Source of the DNA: an uncultured Pseudomonas sp.
GTDB taxonomy: Bacteria > Pseudomonadota > Gammaproteobacteria > Pseudomonadales > Pseudomonadaceae
NCBI RefSeq assembly: GCF_913777995.1
Contig: NZ_CAJYVE010000053.1
Span: forward strand, 41,819-105,818
DNA length: 64,000 nucleotides
Reading direction: 5' to 3'
How positions within the stretch are numbered: the first letter of the stretch is position 1; each line of letters opens with the position of its first letter. The notes under the pieces are model-generated. The model ran no database searches and was not told the origin of the DNA. It was given only the letters and a program-made list of their open reading frames with translations. Shown here piece after piece: positions 18,135-26,474 of the stretch. The translations under genes and the position numbers were made by a program.

Positions 18135-18164
18135 AATATATGAAACGTATATGATTCATTTATT
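18135..18164. promoter_or_regulatory. Inverted repeat, candidate ParD-like operator
   Basis: AATATATGAA and TTCATTTATT form a 30-base inverted repeat (nine of ten positions match) around a 10-base centre. It lies in an A/T-rich promoter-like stretch 18 bases before the ATG of the ParD-like gene. Antitoxins usually bind such repeats to repress their own operon; here this is inference. Confidence 0.45.
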
Positions 18165-18182
18165 TCCCGGCAGGAGCACCCC

Positions 18183-18425
18183 ATGGGTCTCGTCAAGATT
18201 TCCGAGCACATGCACGCCAATGTGCGTTGTGCCAGCGCAGCATTCAGCCGTTCGATCAATGCTCAGGCTGAGCACTGGATGCGGGTCGGCATGCTGGCTG
18301 AACTCAATCCGTCCCTTTCCTATAGCGATATCTGTCAGTTGCTGCTCAATGCCGAAGGTAACGGCGGTATGGCGGCGGGCGTGCAGGTCCTGGATGCGGC
18401 TATTGCTGTCAAGGCGGCCTCATGA
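18183..18425 (+). CDS. ParD-like antitoxin-family protein
   Basis: An 80-residue protein of the ParD-like type: MGLVKISEHMHANVRCASAA, then FSRSINAQAEHWMRVGMLAE, a ribbon-helix-helix DNA-binding fold. No ParE or other known toxin follows; instead its stop overlaps the start of a methionine aminopeptidase gene (ATGA), so the two are translated together. AGGAG precedes the ATG by about six bases. Whether the pair is a toxin-antitoxin unit is unknown. Confidence 0.82.
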   Translation: MGLVKISEHMHANVRCASAAFSRSINAQAEHWMRVGMLAELNPSLSYSDICQLLLNAEGNGGMAAGVQVLDAAIAVKAAS

Positions 18426-19213
18426 GCCGTGGTATTTCCATCAAGACCGAGCAGGATCTGGCTGCGCTGCGCATCTCCGGTCGTCTGGCGGCCGATGTGC
18501 TGGCGATGATCGCGCCACACGTCAAGGCAGGCGTCAGCACGCAGGCGCTGGACGACATCTGCAATCGCTACATCGTCAATGAACTGAAAGTGATCCCAGC
18601 CAACGTCGGTTATCACGGCTTCACCAAGACCACCTGCATTTCGCCCAACGCCGTGGTGTGTCATGGCATTCCCTCGGCGACCGACATACTCAAGGATGGC
18701 GATATCGTCAATATCGACGTAGCGGTCATCAAGGATGGCTGGTACGGCGATACCAGCCGCATGTACCTGGTGGGGGAGGTCAGTCCTCTGGCCAAGCGTT
18801 TGGTAGACACCACCTACGAGGCGACCTGTGCCGGTATTCGTGCCGTGCGCCCGGGCGCGACCCTGGGGGATATCGGTCATGCAATCCAGACGGTGGCGCA
18901 CCGGGAATGCTTCAGCGTGGTGCGTGAGTACTGTGGTCATGGTATTGGTCGGGTCTATCATGAAGAGCCCCAAGTGCTGCACTACGGCTCGCCAGGCAAG
19001 GGATTGCGGCTCAAGCCGGGCATGGTGTTCACCATCGAGCCAATGATCAATGCTGGCAAACCCGGTACCCGCACTCTCGATGATGGCTGGACCGTGCTGA
19101 CCCGTGACCTGTCGCTCTCGGCGCAGTGGGAGCACATGGTGGCGGTGACCGAGACCGGCTACGAGCTGCTGACGCCCTGGCCGGATGGCACTGGCGACTA
19201 TCCCGCCGTCTGA
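18422..19213 (+). CDS. map: Type I methionine aminopeptidase, accessory copy paired with ParD-like protein
   Basis: A 263-residue enzyme that removes the initiator Met from new proteins. The five metal ligands are visible: Asp in VNIDVAVIKDG, Asp in WYGDTSRMYL, His in CGHGIGRVYHEEP, Glu in FTIEPM and Glu in QWEHMVAVTETG. Length is normal for type Ia. The essential map gene normally stands near rpsB-tsf, so this is probably a second copy. It is translationally coupled to the ParD-like gene. Confidence 0.93.
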   Translation: MSRGISIKTEQDLAALRISGRLAADVLAMIAPHVKAGVSTQALDDICNRYIVNELKVIPANVGYHGFTKTTCISPNAVVCHGIPSATDILKDGDIVNIDVAVIKDGWYGDTSRMYLVGEVSPLAKRLVDTTYEATCAGIRAVRPGATLGDIGHAIQTVAHRECFSVVREYCGHGIGRVYHEEPQVLHYGSPGKGLRLKPGMVFTIEPMINAGKPGTRTLDDGWTVLTRDLSLSAQWEHMVAVTETGYELLTPWPDGTGDYPAV

Positions 19214-19286
19214 CCGTCGGGATTCAGCCCAATAGCCTGGGTCTTGCGTCTTGCGACGTTATGGCCCAGCAAGCCTGCGGGGCAGA

Positions 19287-19538
19287 TCAGTCTTCCGCTG
19301 GCAGCGTCCAGAACAGCTGTACGCCACCATCATCTCGCCAGGCCAGGGTCACGTTGTCATTTTCGGCGATTTCTTCCAGCAAGCGCCCCCAGTCTTCGTC
19401 CAGATCGCCCGCCTGGCGCAGCAGCAGGGCGGTGCGTGCTTTCTGCGCAGTCGGAGAGTTGATGATCTTCTGGATGCGCATGCCGAGACGTTCATACGAG
19501 CCGGGCAGGGCGGCGGTCGCTGCGTTCTGTTGTGCCAC
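19287..19538 (-). CDS. Small SOS-controlled protein, unknown function
   Basis: An 83-residue acidic protein starting at GTG (19538) with AGGAAG upstream. It has an amphipathic helix (YERLGMRIQKIINSPTAQKA), then LDEDWGRLLEEIAENDNV and a C-terminal strand pair ending LFWTLPAED. No family is recognised. A perfect LexA box lies 19 bases upstream of the start, so it should be a DNA-damage gene. It converges with the aminopeptidase gene. Confidence 0.72.
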   Translation of the reverse strand: MAQQNAATAALPGSYERLGMRIQKIINSPTAQKARTALLLRQAGDLDEDWGRLLEEIAENDNVTLAWRDDGGVQLFWTLPAED

Positions 19539-19557
19539 GTGAGTGCTTCCTGTTTTG

Positions 19558-19573
19558 CTGTATGCACATACAG
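19558..19573. promoter_or_regulatory. LexA (SOS) box 2
   Basis: CTGTATGCACATACAG is a perfect palindrome of CTG-N10-CAG type. It lies just upstream of the ribosome binding site of the minus-strand ORF at 19287-19538. With box 1 it brackets a 1.7-kb segment holding the ParD-like/aminopeptidase pair. Confidence 0.88.
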
Positions 19574-19692
19574 TATTTGAATGGTCTGGCTTTGGCAATC
19601 CTGATCATGGCTCGGTGGCGGGAGCCTGTTGAACCTCATCAGGCTTTTGGCTTCAAAGGTTCCTGTGATCCGTCAATGTTCCAGGAGTGCTC

Positions 19693-19917
19693 ATGAATAT
19701 CCGTACCCGCACCTTGCTGACGCTCGTCCTTCCCGCCCTCATGCTGGCTGGCTGTTCTACGCCGTCGGTGGTGACGTTGCAGGATGGCACCCAGTACATC
19801 AGTAAAGACGCGCCGAAAACCCGTACGGCGGACGGTTTCTATGAGTTCACGGACATTTCAGGCAAGCGTGTGCGGCTGCCTGCTGCCGACGTGGCGACCG
19901 TCAGGCCTGCCGATTGA
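19693..19917 (+). CDS. YgdI/YgdR-type small lipoprotein, second copy
   Basis: A 74-residue lipoprotein with lipobox LAGC after a signal peptide of about 21 residues, then VVTLQDGTQYISKDAPKTR and FYEFTDISGKRVRLPAADV, the DUF903 pattern. AGGAG at 19683-19687 supports ATG 19693. It is a paralogue of the protein at 7011-7235, sharing the same length and key positions. Function unknown. Confidence 0.9.
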   Translation: MNIRTRTLLTLVLPALMLAGCSTPSVVTLQDGTQYISKDAPKTRTADGFYEFTDISGKRVRLPAADVATVRPAD

Positions 19918-20002
19918 TTGCCTGAGCGCCAGGCGGTACTGAAGAAAGGCGCTGGGTGGCCGATGACCTCTCCAGAGATTCGAGTCGTACAGGAGAGTGA
20001 AC

Positions 20003-20404
20003 ATGTCGCTGTCAATCGGACTGCCAGCGCCTGTAGTCAATGTCGGGACCGTTGCATCGAGCGGCGGGGCCTCCGCTGTTTCCGGCGAGCAGGAGCGTGA
20101 ATCACCCTTGCTGACGCCCGTGCAGCAGACATCGGCTTCGGGTGGCAAGAAGGGTTCCGGCCTGGGCAAGGCCGTCGACACGATGGTCGACCGCCTCGCC
20201 GATCTGCATGAGCAACTGCGGCGTCTGCGTCAGGAGCTGAAAGCTGCACTCAGCTCGCCGCAGCCGGATATCGTACGTCTCCCGCGGATCCTCAGCCTGC
20301 AACGCCAGATCATGGTGACCAACAGTGATATCCAGCTGGTTTCCGGTCTGTTGGTCAGCACGTTGAGCAGGATGACCCTGCCGGGCGTGCGCGCCACCGC
20401 CTGA
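20003..20404 (+). CDS. Hypothetical protein with coiled-coil segment
   Basis: A 133-residue protein with no recognised family. Residues 1-50 are Ser/Gly/Ala-rich and look disordered; residues about 55-85 predict a coiled coil (VDTMVDRLADLHEQLRRLRQ); the end (LQRQIMVTNSDIQLVSGLLV) is amphipathic. The pattern loosely recalls small secretion-needle or chaperone proteins, but I cannot support that. AGGAG lies seven bases before ATG 20003. It ends 91 bases before rbsB but is probably a separate unit, since the rbs promoter lies between. Confidence 0.6.
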   Translation: MSLSIGLPAPVVNVGTVASSGGASAVSGEQERESPLLTPVQQTSASGGKKGSGLGKAVDTMVDRLADLHEQLRRLRQELKAALSSPQPDIVRLPRILSLQRQIMVTNSDIQLVSGLLVSTLSRMTLPGVRATA

Positions 20405-20410
20405 GAGTAG

Positions 20411-20439
20411 TTGACAAAATTTGAAACCTTTCCGATAGT
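20411..20439 (+). promoter_or_regulatory. rbs operon promoter
   Basis: A perfect -35 hexamer TTGACA (20411-20416) is followed after 17 bases by GATAGT, four of six positions of the -10 consensus. The RbsR operator candidate begins nine bases downstream, over the expected transcription start. Confidence 0.6.
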
Positions 20440-20447
20440 GAGCCGAT

Positions 20448-20461
20448 CGCAAACGTTTGCG
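20448..20461. promoter_or_regulatory. RbsR operator
   Basis: CGCAAACGTTTGCG is a perfect 14-base palindrome with the central CG step typical of LacI-family operators and close to the known RbsR site. It lies just downstream of the predicted -10 element and 35 bases before rbsB, so RbsR (24014-25018) would block transcription without ribose. Confidence 0.82.
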
Positions 20462-20495
20462 CCCGTAGAATAATCACAACATCGGAGATGTGTTC

Positions 20496-21455
20496 ATGAA
20501 GCTGCCCTTCGCTGGACGCCTGCTGGCTGTCGCGCTGTTCGCCTCTGCCACCACCCTCGCTTCGCTGTCCTCCCTGCCTGCCCAGGCTGCCGACAAACCC
20601 AAGGTCGCCCTGGTCATGAAATCCCTGGCCAATGAGTTCTTCCTGACCATGGAAGACGGCGCCAAAGCCTACCAGAAAGAACACGCCGCCGATTTCGACC
20701 TGATTTCCAACGGCATCAAGGACGAGTCCGACACCGCCAGCCAGATCCGTATCGTCGAGCAGATGATCGTTTCTCGCGTCGATGCGCTGGTCATCGCGCC
20801 CGCCGACTCCAAGGCCCTGGTGCCGGTGATCAAGAAAGCCACCGATGCTGGTATCAAGGTCATCAACATCGACAACCAGCTCGACCCTGCGGTCCTCAAG
20901 AGCAAGAACCTCGACGTGCCCTTCGTAGGGCCTGACAACCGCAAGGGTGCGCGTCTGGTCGGCGAATACCTGGCCGCGCAACTGCAGAAGGGTGACGAGG
21001 TCGGCATCATCGAAGGCGTTTCCACGACTACCAATGCTCAGCAGCGCACCGCTGGCTTCCAGGATGCCATGCAGGCCGCGGGAATGAAGATCGTTTCCGT
21101 GCAGTCTGGCAACTGGGAAATCGACAAGGGCAACGCGGTGGCTTCGGCCATGCTGAACGAGTACCCCAACCTCAAGGCATTGCTGGCCGGCAACGACAGC
21201 ATGGCCCTGGGTGCGGTGTCCGCCGTACGCGCCGCTGGCAAGGCCGGCAAGGTGAAGATCGTCGGCTACGACAACATCAACGCGATCAAGCCGATGCTCA
21301 AGGACGGTCGTGTCCTGGCCACTGCTGACCAGTTTGCCGCCAAGCAGGCGGTGTTCGGCATCGAAGCGGCCCTCAAGTCGCTCAAGGGTGAGCCGCTGGG
21401 TGCTGTCGACGGTGTCATCCAGACCCCGGTCGAACTGGTTACCCAGCCCAAGTGA
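20496..21455 (+). CDS. rbsB: Ribose ABC transporter, periplasmic binding protein
   Basis: A 319-residue binding protein with a signal peptide ending near AQAADKPK. The type I periplasmic fold shows VALVMKSLANEFF, VIAPADSKALVPVI, IDNQLDP, VGPDNRKGARLVGEYL and LAGNDSMALGAVSAV, all as in RbsB. It delivers ribose to RbsAC. ATG 20496 is preferred to a GTG six bases earlier because GGAG lies eight bases upstream. First gene of the rbs operon. Confidence 0.94.
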   Translation: MKLPFAGRLLAVALFASATTLASLSSLPAQAADKPKVALVMKSLANEFFLTMEDGAKAYQKEHAADFDLISNGIKDESDTASQIRIVEQMIVSRVDALVIAPADSKALVPVIKKATDAGIKVINIDNQLDPAVLKSKNLDVPFVGPDNRKGARLVGEYLAAQLQKGDEVGIIEGVSTTTNAQQRTAGFQDAMQAAGMKIVSVQSGNWEIDKGNAVASAMLNEYPNLKALLAGNDSMALGAVSAVRAAGKAGKVKIVGYDNINAIKPMLKDGRVLATADQFAAKQAVFGIEAALKSLKGEPLGAVDGVIQTPVELVTQPK

Positions 21456-21469
21456 ATCCGGAGCATCGC

Positions 21470-23020
21470 ATGTCGGCATCCCCTGAAACCGTGCTGTCCG
21501 TGCATGGTGTCGGCAAGACCTACGCCCAGCCGGTGCTGGCGGATGTCGAGCTGAGCCTGCTGCGTGGCGAGGTCCTGGCCCTGACCGGTGAGAATGGCGC
21601 GGGCAAGAGCACGCTGTCGAAGATCATCGGTGGCCTGGTGGTGCCTTCCGCCGGGCAGATGACCTACATGGGGCAGGCCTATGCGCCGACCAGTCGCACC
21701 GACGCCGAGAAACTCGGCGTGCGGATGGTCATGCAGGAGTTGAACCTGCTGCCGACCCTGACCGTGGCCGAGAACCTGTTTCTCGACAACCTGCCACGGC
21801 GGGCCGGCTGGATCGACCGCAAGCGGCTGCGCGCCCAGGCGGTCGAAGCCATGGCGCGGGTCGGCCTCGACAATATCGATCCGGATGCCCTGGTCGGTGA
21901 GTTGGGCATCGGTCACCAGCAGATGGTGGAGATCGCCCGCAACCTGATCGGGGATTGCCGGGTGCTGATTCTCGATGAGCCCACCGCCATGCTCACCGCC
22001 CGTGAGGTAGAGCTGCTGTTCGAGCAGATCTCCCGGTTGCGGGCGCGGGGCGTGTCGATCATCTACATCTCTCACCGTCTGGAGGAATTGGCTCGCGTGG
22101 CCCAGCGTATTGCCGTGCTGCGCGATGGGCGTCTGGTCTGCGTCGAGCCGATGAGCCGCTACAACAGCCAGCAGCTGGTGGCCCTGATGGTCGGTCGTGA
22201 GCTGGGCGAGCATCTCGATCTGGGGGTGCGGCCGATTGGTGAAGTGGCCCTGGCGGTGAAGGGCCTTGGTCGGCGTGGCAAGGTCGAGGATGTCTCGCTG
22301 CAGGTGCGCAGTGGCGAAATTCTGGGCATCTCCGGCCTGGTAGGTTCTGGACGCACCGAGCTGCTGCGCCTGATCTACGGCGCCGATCGTGCCGACAGCG
22401 GCCATGTGGAGGTCGGCCAGCCGTTGCGGCGGGCGAACATCCGCTCTCCCAGCGACGCGGTGCAGCATGGCATCGCCTTGATCAGCGAAGATCGCAAGGG
22501 CGAGGGCCTGCTGCTGTCGCAGAGCATCAGTGCCAACGTGGCCCTGGGCAACATGCCCGAGATCGCTCGCTTGCAGGTCATCAGTCCGCAACGTGAACGA
22601 GCGCTGGCGCAGCGTCAGGTAGACGCGATGCGCATTCGCTGCAGCGATGCAGACCAGGAAGTCGGTCAACTGTCCGGTGGCAACCAGCAGAAGGTGGTGA
22701 TCGGCCGCTGGCTGGAGCGCAACTGCCCGGTGATGCTCTTCGATGAGCCGACCCGTGGCATCGACATCGGTGCCAAGTTCGACATCTATACGCTGTTCGG
22801 CGAACTGGCCCGTCAGGGCAGGGCGCTGGTGGTGGTGTCCAGCGACCTGCGCGAGCTGATGCTGCTTTGTGACCGAATCGCAGTGCTGTCTGACGGTCGC
22901 CTGATCGACACCTTCGAGCGTGACAGCTGGACCCAGGATCAACTGCTGGCGGCTGCGTTCGCCGGCTATCAACAACAGGCTGTTCGGCCCGACCAGGCCG
23001 CATCCGGGAATGCCCAATGA
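21470..23020 (+). CDS. rbsA: Ribose ABC transporter, duplicated ATPase
   Basis: A 516-residue protein with two ATPase halves. The first has Walker A GENGAGKSTLSK and Walker B VLILDEPTA; the second has a degenerate P-loop (GLVGSGRTELLR), as usual for sugar ATPases, then LSGGNQQKVVIGRWL and VMLFDEPTRGID. ATG 21470 has GGAG six bases upstream. The stop overlaps the rbsC start by four bases. Confidence 0.95.
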   Translation: MSASPETVLSVHGVGKTYAQPVLADVELSLLRGEVLALTGENGAGKSTLSKIIGGLVVPSAGQMTYMGQAYAPTSRTDAEKLGVRMVMQELNLLPTLTVAENLFLDNLPRRAGWIDRKRLRAQAVEAMARVGLDNIDPDALVGELGIGHQQMVEIARNLIGDCRVLILDEPTAMLTAREVELLFEQISRLRARGVSIIYISHRLEELARVAQRIAVLRDGRLVCVEPMSRYNSQQLVALMVGRELGEHLDLGVRPIGEVALAVKGLGRRGKVEDVSLQVRSGEILGISGLVGSGRTELLRLIYGADRADSGHVEVGQPLRRANIRSPSDAVQHGIALISEDRKGEGLLLSQSISANVALGNMPEIARLQVISPQRERALAQRQVDAMRIRCSDADQEVGQLSGGNQQKVVIGRWLERNCPVMLFDEPTRGIDIGAKFDIYTLFGELARQGRALVVVSSDLRELMLLCDRIAVLSDGRLIDTFERDSWTQDQLLAAAFAGYQQQAVRPDQAASGNAQ

Positions 23021-24012
23021 ACGTTTCCACTGACTCCAAGGCCCTGCCGCAGCCCGTCCGGCGCGGTGGCCAGTATTTCGGCCTGGGTACCTACCTCGGG
23101 CTCGCCGGCGCCTTGCTGGCGATGATCGTGCTGTTCTCCCTGCTCAGCGATCACTTTCTCTCCTACCAGACCTTCAGCACCCTGGCCAACCAGATTCCCG
23201 ACCTGATGGTCCTGGCCGTGGGCATGACCCTGGTGCTGATCATCGGCGGGATCGACCTGTCGGTCGGCTCGGTGCTTGCGCTTGCCGCCTCGGCGGTCAG
23301 CGTGGCGATTCTCGGCTGGGGCTGGAGCGTGGTGCCGGCCGCCTTGCTGGGCATGGCCTGCGCCACCCTGGCCGGCGCGGTGACCGGGACCATCACCGTG
23401 GCCTGGCGCATTCCTTCGTTCATCGTCTCGCTGGGCGTGCTGGAAATGGCTCGTGGCCTGGCCTACCAGATGACCAATTCGCGCACCGCCTACATTGGCG
23501 ACTCGTTCGCCTGGCTGTCCGACCCTATCGCCTTTGGCATCGCGCCGTCGTTCCTGATCGCCCTGTTGGTGATCTTCTTCGCCCAGGCGGTGCTGACTCG
23601 CACGGTGTTCGGTCGCTACCTGATCGGCATTGGTACCAACGAAGAGGCCGTGCGCCTGGCCGGGATCAACCCCAAGCCGTACAAGGTAGCGGTCTTTGCA
23701 CTGATGGGCCTGCTTGCCGGGGTCGCCGCGCTGTTCCAGATTTCCCGCCTGGAAGCGGCCGATCCGAACGCCGGTGCCGGCCTGGAGCTGCAGGTGATCG
23801 CCGCCGTGGTGATTGGCGGCACCAGCCTGATGGGCGGGCGTGGTTCGATCATCAGTACCTTCTTCGGCGTGCTGATCATTTCGGTCCTGGCGGCCGGCCT
23901 GGCGCAGATCGGCGCCAGCGAGCCGACCAAGCGCATCATCACGGGTGCGGTTATCGTCATCGCCGTAGTGCTGGACACTTATCGCAGCCATCGCGCGCGT
24001 AAGCAGGGCTGA
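23017..24012 (+). CDS. rbsC: Ribose ABC transporter, permease
   Basis: A 331-residue permease with eight to ten hydrophobic helices and the family blocks LAVGMTLVLIIGGIDLSVGSVLAL, GRYLIGIGTNEEAVRLAGI and AAVVIGGTSLMGGRGS. It forms the membrane channel with RbsA. Translation is coupled to rbsA (ATGA overlap) and it is separated by one base from rbsR. Confidence 0.95.
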   Translation: MNVSTDSKALPQPVRRGGQYFGLGTYLGLAGALLAMIVLFSLLSDHFLSYQTFSTLANQIPDLMVLAVGMTLVLIIGGIDLSVGSVLALAASAVSVAILGWGWSVVPAALLGMACATLAGAVTGTITVAWRIPSFIVSLGVLEMARGLAYQMTNSRTAYIGDSFAWLSDPIAFGIAPSFLIALLVIFFAQAVLTRTVFGRYLIGIGTNEEAVRLAGINPKPYKVAVFALMGLLAGVAALFQISRLEAADPNAGAGLELQVIAAVVIGGTSLMGGRGSIISTFFGVLIISVLAAGLAQIGASEPTKRIITGAVIVIAVVLDTYRSHRARKQG

Positions 24013-24013
24013 T

Positions 24014-25018
24014 ATGGCGACCATCAAGGACGTGGCCGCGCTTGCGGGTATTTCGTACACCACGGTTTCCCATGTACTGAACAACACGCGGCCGGTCAGT
24101 GACGCGGTGCGGCGCAAGGTCGAGGCGGCGATCGCCCAGCTCGACTATGTGCCCAGCGCCGTGGCCCGCTCGCTCAAGGCCAAGGCCACATCGACCATCG
24201 GCCTGCTGATTCCCAATGGCATGAACCCTTATTTCGCCGAGCTGGCGCGGGGTATCGAGGATCATTGCGAGCGCAACGGCTTCTGCGTGATCCTCTGCAA
24301 CTCCGATGACGACCCGCAGAAGCAGCGCGGTTACCTGCGGGTGCTGCTGGAAAAGCGCGTCGACGGGATGATCGTCTCGTCCGTGGACGGCGATGCCGGA
24401 ATCGCGGGTGGGCTGGCCGGAGTGCGCACGCCCACGGTGATCGTCGACCGCGAGCTGGATGGCGTCGAAGCCGACCTGGTACGTATCGACCACGAGCAGG
24501 GCGCCTGGCTGGCGACCCGCCATTTGCTTGCCTTGGGTCACCAGCGCATCGCCTGCATCGCCGGGCCTTCAGGGACACTGGTCTCGAAACTGCGTCTGGC
24601 CGGCTTCCAGCGGGCCTTGCAAGAAGCGGGTATCGCCCCGCGGGCCGAATGGATGCTGCATTGCGAGTTCACCAGCCCGGCTGGTTATCAGGTGGCCACG
24701 GCCTTGCTGGAAGGCGAGCGGCCGACGGCGGTGTTCAGCGGTAACGACATGATCGGCATCGGTGTCCTGCGTGCTGCCGCCGAGCGGGGTATTCAGGTGC
24801 CGCGTGAGCTGTCGGTGATCGGTTTCGACGACATCCAGCTCAGCCGCTTCGTCTACCCGGCGCTCACCACCGTGGGCCAGTCGATCACGCAACTTGGCGA
24901 AGCGGCGGCCGAACGCTTGCTGCGCCGCATTGCCAACCCCGCGACACCGGTCGAGAAACTGCTGGTTGGTCCCAGCGTTGTAGTCCGTGAGTCCACGGCC
25001 CCGCCGCCGCAGGGCTGA
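24014..25018 (+). CDS. rbsR: Ribose operon repressor, LacI family
   Basis: A 334-residue repressor. The N-terminal helix-turn-helix with hinge (IKDVAALAGISYTTVSHVLN) is followed by a periplasmic-binding-type ligand domain (IGLLIPNGMNPYFAELARGI, VFSGNDMIGIGVLRA, VIGFDDIQLSRF). It is encoded within its own target operon and should bind CGCAAACGTTTGCG before rbsB; ribose or a phosphorylated form is the usual inducer. Confidence 0.92.
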   Translation: MATIKDVAALAGISYTTVSHVLNNTRPVSDAVRRKVEAAIAQLDYVPSAVARSLKAKATSTIGLLIPNGMNPYFAELARGIEDHCERNGFCVILCNSDDDPQKQRGYLRVLLEKRVDGMIVSSVDGDAGIAGGLAGVRTPTVIVDRELDGVEADLVRIDHEQGAWLATRHLLALGHQRIACIAGPSGTLVSKLRLAGFQRALQEAGIAPRAEWMLHCEFTSPAGYQVATALLEGERPTAVFSGNDMIGIGVLRAAAERGIQVPRELSVIGFDDIQLSRFVYPALTTVGQSITQLGEAAAERLLRRIANPATPVEKLLVGPSVVVRESTAPPPQG

Positions 25019-25065
25019 GGCAGCCGGGTTTTCCAACATTAGACAAGAGGCTCAGGCCGTAGATC

Positions 25066-25986
25066 ATGCAAGCAAAGGTAGTGGTAATAGGCAGCCTGAA
25101 CATGGACCTGGTGATTCGCGCGCCGCGTCTGCCGCGCCCTGGGGAAACCCTGGTGGGTGAATCCTTGGTGACCGTGCCTGGTGGCAAGGGCGCCAACCAG
25201 GCAGTGGCGGTGGCACGCCTGGGCAGTCCGGTAGCGATGATCGGTTGTGTTGGCGACGATGCCTATGGCGAGCAGTTGCGCGCCGGCCTGTTGGACGAGG
25301 CCATCGACTGCAGTGGTGTGCAGACAGTCAAGGGCATCAATAGCGGCATCGCATCGATTCTGGTCGACGACCATAGTCAGAACGCCATCGTCATCGTGGC
25401 GGGCGCCAACGGCCAGCTTTCGCCGGCTTCGGTGCAAGCGCTGGATGCGCTGCTGCTGGACGCGCAGGTGGTCGTCTGCCAGCTTGAAGTGCCGTTGCCG
25501 ACCGTCGAGTACAGCCTGCGACGTGCGCGCGAGCTGGGCTGCACGGTGATCCTCAATCCGGCCCCGGCCGAGGCGCCCTTGCCAGCGCACTGGTATGCGC
25601 TGGTCGACTACCTGATTCCCAACGAGAGTGAAGCCCGGGCGCTGACCGGGGTGGCGGTGGACTCGCCCGGCACGGCACAGATTGCGGCCCGCGCACTGTG
25701 CGAGGCAGGCGTGCAGAACGTCATCGTGACCCTGGGCAGTCAGGGCGTGCTGTGGATGGGGCCGGACGGTGTCGAGCATCGGCCGGCCTATGCGGTGCAG
25801 GCCGTGGATACCACGGCCGCCGGCGACACCCTGGTGGGCGGCTTCGCTGCGGCGCTGGCGCGTGGCCAGGCGCCTGGTGAAGCGCTGCGTCTGGCTCAGG
25901 CGGCTGCGGCGCTGTCGGTGACCCGTCAGGGCGCGCAGCCTTCGATTCCCATGCTTGCCGACGTCGAGAGGTTGATGACGCCATGA
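25066..25986 (+). CDS. rbsK: Ribokinase
   Basis: A 306-residue PfkB-family kinase making ribose 5-phosphate. [20 protein letters not shown] at the N-terminus and [15 protein letters not shown] are substrate motifs; [13 protein letters not shown] near residue 245 holds the catalytic Asp and anion hole. The stop overlaps the rbsD start by four bases. Confidence 0.95.
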   Translation: MQAKVVVIGSLNMDLVIRAPRLPRPGETLVGESLVTVPGGKGANQAVAVARLGSPVAMIGCVGDDAYGEQLRAGLLDEAIDCSGVQTVKGINSGIASILVDDHSQNAIVIVAGANGQLSPASVQALDALLLDAQVVVCQLEVPLPTVEYSLRRARELGCTVILNPAPAEAPLPAHWYALVDYLIPNESEARALTGVAVDSPGTAQIAARALCEAGVQNVIVTLGSQGVLWMGPDGVEHRPAYAVQAVDTTAAGDTLVGGFAAALARGQAPGEALRLAQAAAALSVTRQGAQPSIPMLADVERLMTP

Positions 25987-26387
25987 AGAAGACCCCTTTG
26001 CTCAACATCGCTCTGTCGCGAGTGATCGCCTCTCTGGGGCATGGCGATGTATTGATGATCGTAGATGCCGGCATGCCGATACCGCCGGGTGTCGAGCTGA
26101 TCGACCTGGCGCTGACGCGTGGGGTGCCGGACTTCGTCGCTGTGCTGGATGTGGTGCTGAGCGAAATGCAGGTTGAAAGCCACGTGCTGGCTCGCGAGAT
26201 GATCGATTTCAAGCCCCCGGCCTTGCATGCGCTGGAAACCTTGCAGGGTGACGGTCATCTGGGCAGCCAGTCCTGGGTCAGTCACGAGGAATTGAAAACA
26301 CTGAGTGCGCGGGCCAAGGCCATCGTGCGCACCGGAGAATGCCAGCCCTACAGCAATGTGGCGCTGGTGGCAGGTGTGGTTTTCTAG
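25983..26387 (+). CDS. rbsD: D-ribose pyranase
   Basis: A 134-residue RbsD that converts beta-pyranose ribose to the furanose form used by ribokinase. The N-terminal block [24 protein letters not shown] carries the catalytic His-Asp pair, and [19 protein letters not shown] is the usual C-terminus. Translationally coupled to rbsK. Confidence 0.95.
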   Translation: MKKTPLLNIALSRVIASLGHGDVLMIVDAGMPIPPGVELIDLALTRGVPDFVAVLDVVLSEMQVESHVLAREMIDFKPPALHALETLQGDGHLGSQSWVSHEELKTLSARAKAIVRTGECQPYSNVALVAGVVF

Positions 26388-26474
26388 CGGTTGCATGAAG
26401 CGGGCTGGCGTGGGGCATCGTGCCTGGCATCGGCACGCTTCGGATGAAGTCTGGTTCTGATGAGGGAGTTTCAC

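Noticed and set aside
20471-20490. Crc motif before rbsB
   Set aside because: AATAATCA has only seven of eight positions of AAnAAnAA and lies apart from the ribosome site.
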